Below, one piece after another: positions 7,214-10,915 of a stretch of 10,915 nt of DNA (positions are counted from its first letter, which is position 1; each line of letters opens with the position of its first letter). The position numbers and the translations under genes are program-made. A model generated the notes under the pieces. The model did no database searches and was not told where the DNA came from. It worked only from the letters and a program-made list of their open reading frames with translations. This stretch comes from Cellvibrionaceae bacterium (GTDB lineage: Bacteria > Pseudomonadota > Gammaproteobacteria > Pseudomonadales > Cellvibrionaceae): contig JAUVQU010000070.1 in the NCBI GenBank assembly GCA_030597965.1, positions 1 through 10,915 of the forward strand, in the 5' to 3' direction.

Positions 7214-8245
7214 ACCACTCTATACAGCTTAGCCATCGGCGTTGGCACCCAAAATACCAAAGGCGAATGGCTAGAAGTTTTCTTCCCTCAGCCATTACTA
7301 AACCCAGCCTCTGCTACCGCATCAGCCGTTGCAGAGACTCTTGGTTACAGCGAAGGCAACCAAGCCATCTCAATCAACGAAGCCCAGCTGAATGATTTAG
7401 CCCGGGCATTAGAAAATTCTGGTGACACCGAGCAAGCCAACTTGGCCAATAGTTTAAAGGGTAGTCAGCGTCCATTGGTTGCGGTTCTGTTAGCAGAAGA
7501 TGCCGCGCCTGGCTCTGTACCTGAAGGCTATTTGAAGCTGCAACTCATATCTCATCGTTTGGTGAAACCGCACGGCATTGTGTTGGACGGTCTGTTTGGC
7601 ACGCTACCTAACGTTGCATGGACCAATCAGGGCGCAGTAGATCTGGAAGAGCTACCAGCACGTCAATTAGCCGCTCGTATGAATGGCGAATTACTGAGTG
7701 TCGATTGTGTCGACAAATTCCCGAAAATGACTAACTACGTGGTACCCACAGGCGTGCGTATTGCACACACAGCCCGTGTTCGCTTAGGTGCCTATATCGG
7801 CGAAGGCACAACCATTATGCACGAAGGCTTTGTCAACTTTAATGCAGGGACTGAAGGCCCAGGCATGATCGAAGGTCGTATTTCTGCTGGCGTATTTGTC
7901 GGCAAGGGTTCTGACCTTGGCGGCGGCAGCTCAACCATGGGCACCCTGTCCGGTGGCGGCAACATTGTTATTTCTGTTGGTGCTGAATGCCTGCTGGGCG
8001 CAAACGCTGGTATTGGTATTCCACTGGGCGATCGCTGCACTGTTGAATCCGGCCTGTACATCACTGCCGGCACCAAGGTCATCGTACTGGATGACACAGG
8101 CGCTGAAGTTGAGAAGATCAAAGCACGCGATTTGGCCGGAAAATCTGATCTGTTGTTCCGCCGCAACTCCATCAGCGGCGCCATCGAATGCCTGACCAAT
8201 AAATCAGCCGTTGCACTTAATGAAGAGCTGCACGCAAACAACTGA
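7211..8245 (+). CDS. dapD: 2,3,4,5-tetrahydropyridine-2,6-dicarboxylate N-succinyltransferase
   Basis: Transfers succinyl from succinyl-CoA to tetrahydrodipicolinate in the succinylase route to meso-diaminopimelate and lysine; cytoplasmic, trimeric in the family. The 344 residues and overall sequence match the longer Pseudomonas-type DapD, not the 274-residue E. coli form. An N-terminal domain is followed by a left-handed beta-helix built from hexapeptide-like turns (VRIAHTARVRLGAYIGEGTT onward). The glycine-rich GVFVGKGSDLGGGSSTMGTLSGGG segment is next, then LLGANAGIGIPLGDRCTVESGLYITAGTKV. The C-terminal DLLFRRNS and TNKSAVALNEELH are characteristic. It follows the yffB-like gene by 35 nt and ends before a strong terminator, so the two probably form one unit. 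dapE, acting two steps later in the pathway, lies about 0.95 kb downstream. Confidence 0.97.
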   Translation: MTTLYSLAIGVGTQNTKGEWLEVFFPQPLLNPASATASAVAETLGYSEGNQAISINEAQLNDLARALENSGDTEQANLANSLKGSQRPLVAVLLAEDAAPGSVPEGYLKLQLISHRLVKPHGIVLDGLFGTLPNVAWTNQGAVDLEELPARQLAARMNGELLSVDCVDKFPKMTNYVVPTGVRIAHTARVRLGAYIGEGTTIMHEGFVNFNAGTEGPGMIEGRISAGVFVGKGSDLGGGSSTMGTLSGGGNIVISVGAECLLGANAGIGIPLGDRCTVESGLYITAGTKVIVLDDTGAEVEKIKARDLAGKSDLLFRRNSISGAIECLTNKSAVALNEELHANN

Positions 8246-8263
8246 TTCAAGCTTTTAGTCCGT

Positions 8264-8298
8264 ATTAAAAAGCCGGGGTTTATCTCCGGCTTTTTAAT
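8264..8298 (+). terminator. Intrinsic terminator after dapD
   Basis: ATTAAAAAGCCGG (8264-8276) is a perfect 13-bp inverted repeat of CCGGCTTTTTAAT (8286-8298). A G-C and a G-T pair can extend it to leave a TTTAT loop. The GC core is followed by five Ts. The flanking A-run makes it potentially bidirectional. It begins 18 nt after the dapD stop and separates dapD from the next gene. Confidence 0.92.
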
Positions 8299-8326
8299 AT
8301 TTAAAGGGCACCTCCAATAATTGCCT

Positions 8327-8332
8327 TATAAT
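8327..8332 (+). promoter_or_regulatory. Candidate -10 box for the FetB-like gene
   Basis: A perfect TATAAT lies just after the dapD terminator and about 36 nt before the ATG at 8369. No convincing -35 is seen 16-18 nt upstream, so activation by a regulator or an incomplete promoter is possible. A transcript starting near 8339 would exclude the upstream TTG at 8321 as the start codon. Confidence 0.4.
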
Positions 8333-8368
8333 GCTGGCAACAATTCAATCATTAAGAGCGCGAAAGTA

Positions 8369-9088
8369 ATGGCAACGATTTCTTGGTTTGATCTGGCTTG
8401 GTGTCTGGTGCCTGTGGCCATAGTTTGTGCGGTTTTTGTAGCCTGGCAGGGAAAGCCCAGTGAAATACTCATTGCCTCCGCTCGCATGGCGATTCAGCTA
8501 ATCGCAGTTGGTTATGTATTAATCAGTGTCTTTGAAAACCCTTCACCCTGGATCAGTCTCGCCATCGTCAGCCTGATGTTGGTTATTGCCGCGTGGATCG
8601 CGATTCGCCCTGTACGAGGTCAAAACGGCTATTTAGTGCCTGCAATTATTGCACTGGGCTGCTCCGTGATTTTTCATTTGGTCATTTCACTCGCTCTGGT
8701 ACTAAAAGTTGAAAGCTGGTTTCAGCCACAAATACTAATTCCCCTGGCAGGGATGTATTTTGCCAACACCATGAACGCCATCAGCCTGGCCGCAGAGCGC
8801 TACTATTCTGAGTTAAGTAATCAACGACCCAACGAAGAAGCCCGCCTGATCGCCTTCCATGCCGCGATGATTCCACAAATCAATGGATTATTAGCCGTGG
8901 GCTTAGTTGCTCTACCCGGCATGATGACCGGGCAAATTCTCTCCGGTGTTTCACCGTTGATCGCCGTGCGTTATCAAGTAATGATTATGACCATGATATT
9001 GGGTGCTTCCGGTGTCGGAGCTGCATTAATGCTGTGGCAACTCGGCAGAAATAAAATAGGGCTGACCGTCACAGGGGGTAAGAATTAA
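8369..9088 (+). CDS. FetB/YbbM-family (UPF0014) membrane permease-like protein
   Basis: Integral inner-membrane protein of 239 residues with about six or seven hydrophobic segments. Family-like motifs are ARMAIQLIAVGYVL (second helix), ILIPLAGMYFANTMNA, and AMIPQINGLLAVGLVALPGMMTGQILSGVSPLIAVRYQVMI. In E. coli the related FetB pairs with the ATPase FetA and is linked to iron export and peroxide resistance. No ATPase gene is adjacent here. Compared from memory with E. coli FetB, the cytoplasmic loop between the NTMNA and AAMIP segments is about 15 residues shorter and lacks the EKLSLGAT-like stretch, which resembles a coupling segment. ATG 8369 is preferred to TTG 8321 because a TATAAT box lies between them and the added residues are not hydrophobic. 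The gene sits alone between the dapD terminator and dapE. Transport activity and substrate are uncertain. Confidence 0.82.
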   Translation: MATISWFDLAWCLVPVAIVCAVFVAWQGKPSEILIASARMAIQLIAVGYVLISVFENPSPWISLAIVSLMLVIAAWIAIRPVRGQNGYLVPAIIALGCSVIFHLVISLALVLKVESWFQPQILIPLAGMYFANTMNAISLAAERYYSELSNQRPNEEARLIAFHAAMIPQINGLLAVGLVALPGMMTGQILSGVSPLIAVRYQVMIMTMILGASGVGAALMLWQLGRNKIGLTVTGGKN

Positions 9089-9148
9089 TCATAAGCAGCC
9101 AGTCAATCTGTTTGCTAGAATACCACCTCACCATAACGACCATTCGCC

Positions 9149-9188
9149 TTAGAACCGCTTATTAGAACCGCTTAATTGGAACCGCTTA
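9149..9188 (+). repeat. Three tandem 13-bp repeats in the dapE leader
   Basis: TTAGAACCGCTTA occurs exactly at 9149-9161 and 9162-9174, and as TTGGAACCGCTTA at 9176-9188. The third copy ends 1 nt before the dapE ATG. Its single change (A to G) creates GGA at 9178-9180, the only ribosome-site-like triplet before dapE, 9 nt from the start. The array may affect translation or bind a factor. Confidence 0.75.
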
Positions 9189-9189
9189 A

Positions 9190-10338
9190 ATGACAGACTT
9201 GTCCCCAACGCTAGAACTTGCCTGCCAGCTTATTAGCCGCCCATCGGTCACACCAGAAGATGCCGGCTGTCAGCAGATGATGGCCGAGCGATTGGAAGCC
9301 ATCGGCTTTCACTGTGAGTTTCTACGCTTTGGTGAAGTTGATAACTTATGGGCAATACGCGGTAGCGAAGGCCCTATTTTAGCATTTGCCGGCCACACAG
9401 ATGTAGTTCCCCCAGGCCCGGAACAAGACTGGCAATTCCCGCCGTTTGAACCGACCTTCCACGAAACAGATGAGGGCGAAATGTTATTTGGGCGCGGCGC
9501 GGCCGACATGAAAGGCAGCCTGGCTTCTATGATTGTCGCCTGCGAAGAATTTATTGCTGATCACTCTGACCACTCAGGCCGTATCGCATTTTTGATCACC
9601 AGTGATGAAGAAGGCCCCGCCATTAACGGCACGGTCAAAGTCATAGAATGGCTAGAAGAGCGCAATGAAAAAATAACCTGGTGCATGGTCGGCGAGCCTT
9701 CCAGCACCACACTCACCGGCGACACTATTAAGAACGGCCGCCGTGGTTCACTAGGCTGCTGGCTAACCGTAAAAGGCGTACAGGGTCATGTAGCCTATCC
9801 ACACTTGGCCGAAAATCCAATCCATGTCTTTGCCCCTGCATTGCTAGAGCTTTCCTCTGAAGTATGGGACGAAGGGAACGAGTTCTTTCCTGCCACCAGC
9901 TTTCAAGTCAGCAACATAAACAGCGGCACGGGCGCGACCAATGTTATCCCTGGCGACCTGAAGGTGATTTTTAACTTCCGCTTTTCTACGGAGTTAACAG
10001 AGAATGTTTTGCGCGAGCGCACAGAAGCCATTCTAAATAAGCACAAGGTTAATTATGAGATCGAATGGAACCTCAGCGGTCATCCGTTCCTAACCAGCGC
10101 CGGTCCATTGATTGACGCCTGTGTTGAATCTATCCGTGAAGTCACCGGCATTGAAACCGAACTCTCCACAGCCGGAGGTACCTCTGACGGTCGTTTTATC
10201 GCACCAACTGGTGCCCAAGTCGTTGAACTTGGCCCAGTCAATGCGACCATTCACAAGGTCAATGAATGTGTAAAAGCCAGCGACCTCGATCAACTGACAT
10301 CAATGTATCGTGTCATGCTGCAAAAACTGCTGAAATAA
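9190..10338 (+). CDS. dapE: Succinyl-diaminopimelate desuccinylase
   Basis: Zinc-dependent M20-family hydrolase that cleaves N-succinyl-L,L-diaminopimelate to L,L-diaminopimelate and succinate, in the same pathway as DapD; cytoplasmic, dimeric in the family. Metal-site residues are visible: His69 and Asp71 (GHTDVVPPG), Asp106 (GRGAADMKG), catalytic Glu140 with Glu141 (SDEEGPA), Glu169 (GEPSS) and His355 (TIHKVNE). The C-terminal STAGGTSDGRFI is also diagnostic. The lid/dimerisation domain at about 180-295 includes NGRRGSLGC and TGATNVIPG. At 382 residues it is normal length; a small insertion before GRGAADMKG shifts the numbering relative to the H. influenzae enzyme. The ATG is preceded by a tandem-repeat leader with only a weak ribosome site. 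The gap of 101 nt from the FetB-like gene leaves open whether dapE has its own promoter. Confidence 0.97.
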   Translation: MTDLSPTLELACQLISRPSVTPEDAGCQQMMAERLEAIGFHCEFLRFGEVDNLWAIRGSEGPILAFAGHTDVVPPGPEQDWQFPPFEPTFHETDEGEMLFGRGAADMKGSLASMIVACEEFIADHSDHSGRIAFLITSDEEGPAINGTVKVIEWLEERNEKITWCMVGEPSSTTLTGDTIKNGRRGSLGCWLTVKGVQGHVAYPHLAENPIHVFAPALLELSSEVWDEGNEFFPATSFQVSNINSGTGATNVIPGDLKVIFNFRFSTELTENVLRERTEAILNKHKVNYEIEWNLSGHPFLTSAGPLIDACVESIREVTGIETELSTAGGTSDGRFIAPTGAQVVELGPVNATIHKVNECVKASDLDQLTSMYRVMLQKLLK

Positions 10339-10504
10339 GCCCAAACTCTATTTTCGACAGACGTTCATAACACTGACACCTAACGGTCGAATCTTTTTCA
10401 AACGCCAGCGCTATGTTGGTCATCACTGCACCTCATAGCAGTATTGAGTAGGGTGCGAAAATGAAAGCTCCTTTAATAACCCGTCCTTTTTAATGAATTT
10501 GAGC

Positions 10505-10519
10505 TATACACACTGTATA
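10505..10519. promoter_or_regulatory. Perfect dyad TATACA-CAC-TGTATA, possible operator
   Basis: Two perfect 6-bp inverted arms flank a 3-nt spacer. It lies about 55 bp upstream of the -10 box of the repeat-protein gene, a position compatible with activator binding. No regulator family is assigned. Confidence 0.35.
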
Positions 10520-10551
10520 ACATAACCAGCGGGTGTAATTCGGCGCCAAAC

Positions 10552-10580
10552 TTGTTAAATTAATTCTCCGCCACTTTAAT
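10552..10580 (+). promoter_or_regulatory. Sigma70-like promoter of the repeat-protein gene
   Basis: TTGTTA (10552-10557) and TTTAAT (10575-10580) are separated by exactly 17 bp. Transcription would start near 10587, leaving a leader of about 32 nt. A second, perfect TATAAT lies at 10595-10600 but has a poor -35 and would leave only a very short leader. The ribosome site AGGA (10609-10612) is 6 nt before the ATG. Confidence 0.5.
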
Positions 10581-10618
10581 AATAACCATCCAAATATAAT
10601 CTATAAAAAGGACAGACC

Positions 10619-10915
10619 ATGAAGCATATTGTAATTTCTCTACTGGCAACCCTGCTACTCAGTGCAAACGCAATGGCCGCAAAACCAGAAGGCGTTGGCA
10701 AAGCCCAAATGAAAGAGGCCAAAGCCGTCACTCAAATCGATGCTAGAAGCGAAATGAGAGACGCAAGAAGTGATGCCAGAAGTGACGCACGAAGCGACAT
10801 AAGAGACGCGAGAAGCGATGCTAGAAGTGACGCACGAAGCGACATAAGAGACGCGAGAAGCGATGCTAGAAGTGACGCACGAAGCGACATAAGAGACGCG
10901 AGAAGCGATGCTAGA
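10619..10915 (+). CDS. Secreted Asp/Arg repeat protein, 3' end missing
   Basis: The frame is open from ATG 10619 to the window edge (99 codons, no stop). It is preceded by a good ribosome site (AGGA, 6 nt) and a promoter. Residues 1-20 form a clear signal peptide (Lys2, hydrophobic core, cleavage after AMA), so the product is periplasmic, surface or secreted. A short Lys-rich linker (about 21-40) follows, then from residue 41 a low-complexity region of D-A-R-S tetrads. These are arranged as a 15-residue unit, DARSDARSDARSDIR: residues 48-62, 63-77, 78-92 and a partial copy 93-99, preceded by a degenerate DARSEMR (41-47). Each unit has four Asp and four Arg and no net charge. There is no Cys or aromatic residue in the repeat region. 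I do not recognise the family and assign no function. The total length is unknown. Confidence 0.85.
   Translation, partial: MKHIVISLLATLLLSANAMAAKPEGVGKAQMKEAKAVTQIDARSEMRDARSDARSDARSDIRDARSDARSDARSDIRDARSDARSDARSDIRDARSDAR
10760..10915 (+). repeat. 45-bp in-frame tandem repeat array, continuing past the window
   Basis: Copies lie at 10760-10804, 10805-10849 and 10850-10894, with a 21-bp partial copy at 10895-10915. Copies 2 and 3 and the partial copy are identical. Copy 1 differs at three positions, all third codon positions and all silent. The period is 45 bp with an internal 12-bp sub-period (the D-A-R-S tetrad). Confidence 0.95.

Larger units (their letters stand above)
10339..10618. other. 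Intergenic region between dapE and the repeat-protein gene
   Basis: No gene is supported. After dapE I see no stem followed by a T-run. Three short complementary pairs overlap and compete: GCTATG (10410-10415) with CATAGC (10434-10439), ACTGC (10425-10429) with GCAGT (10438-10442), and GCACC (10428-10432) with GGTGC (10452-10456). Further on are a 15-bp dyad and a promoter, listed separately. Confidence 0.5.

Noticed and set aside
7792..8250. 152-codon open frame on the minus strand
   Set aside because: Antisense to the strongly conserved beta-helix part of dapD; no independent start signal or family resemblance.
8321..8368. TTG start 16 codons upstream for the FetB-like gene
   Set aside because: A perfect TATAAT lies within this stretch, no ribosome site precedes the TTG, and the added residues are polar.
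10461..10493. Ten-codon mini-ORF in the dapE downstream region
   Set aside because: Too short, poor ribosome site, and no regulatory codon pattern such as a leader peptide.
10513..10529. LexA-like box (CTGT followed by CCAG)
   Set aside because: The spacing and right half do not match CTGT-N8-ACAG.
10760..10915. CRISPR array
   Set aside because: The repeats are directly adjacent with no unique spacers and stay in frame within a secreted-protein gene.

Overview
The window reads as the chromosome of a Gram-negative gammaproteobacterium, probably a marine or environmental relative of the Pseudomonadales/Oceanospirillales. The pointers are an outer-membrane TonB-dependent receptor, a 344-residue DapD of the Pseudomonas type, a YffB-type ArsC-fold gene beside lysine/DAP genes (yffB adjoins dapE in E. 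coli) and moderate GC content by eye. The species cannot be named from the sequence alone. All nine supported genes lie on the + strand. I see no rRNA, tRNA, CRISPR array, transposase or phage gene.

Region 1 (1-5888) looks like a transport/signalling module: a TonB-dependent receptor (193-2367), a periplasmic PF04392-type substrate-binding-like protein (2444-3454) and a hybrid histidine kinase with HAMP, HisKA, HATPase, receiver and Hpt domains (3549-5888). No ABC permease or ATPase and no output response regulator accompanies them. The binding protein may therefore feed a signal to the kinase instead of serving a transporter; this is inference.

Region 2 (5939-8245) is housekeeping: nth (endonuclease III, with an unusual C-terminal cysteine pattern), a palindromic REP/MITE-like intergenic element whose left end contains the nth stop codon, a yffB-like ArsC-fold gene and dapD. 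A strong intrinsic terminator follows dapD.

Region 3 (8299-10338) has a FetB/YbbM-family membrane protein without an adjacent ATPase and with an apparently shortened cytoplasmic coupling loop. It is followed by dapE, whose leader is built from three tandem 13-bp repeats. DapD and DapE bracket the succinylase route to meso-diaminopimelate and lysine.

Region 4 (10339-10915) is an intergenic stretch with a dyad and a good sigma70-like promoter. It leads into the start of a secreted protein made of perfect 15-residue Asp/Arg repeats, which is cut off by the window end. This repeat protein is the least conventional item here and the best candidate for something undescribed.
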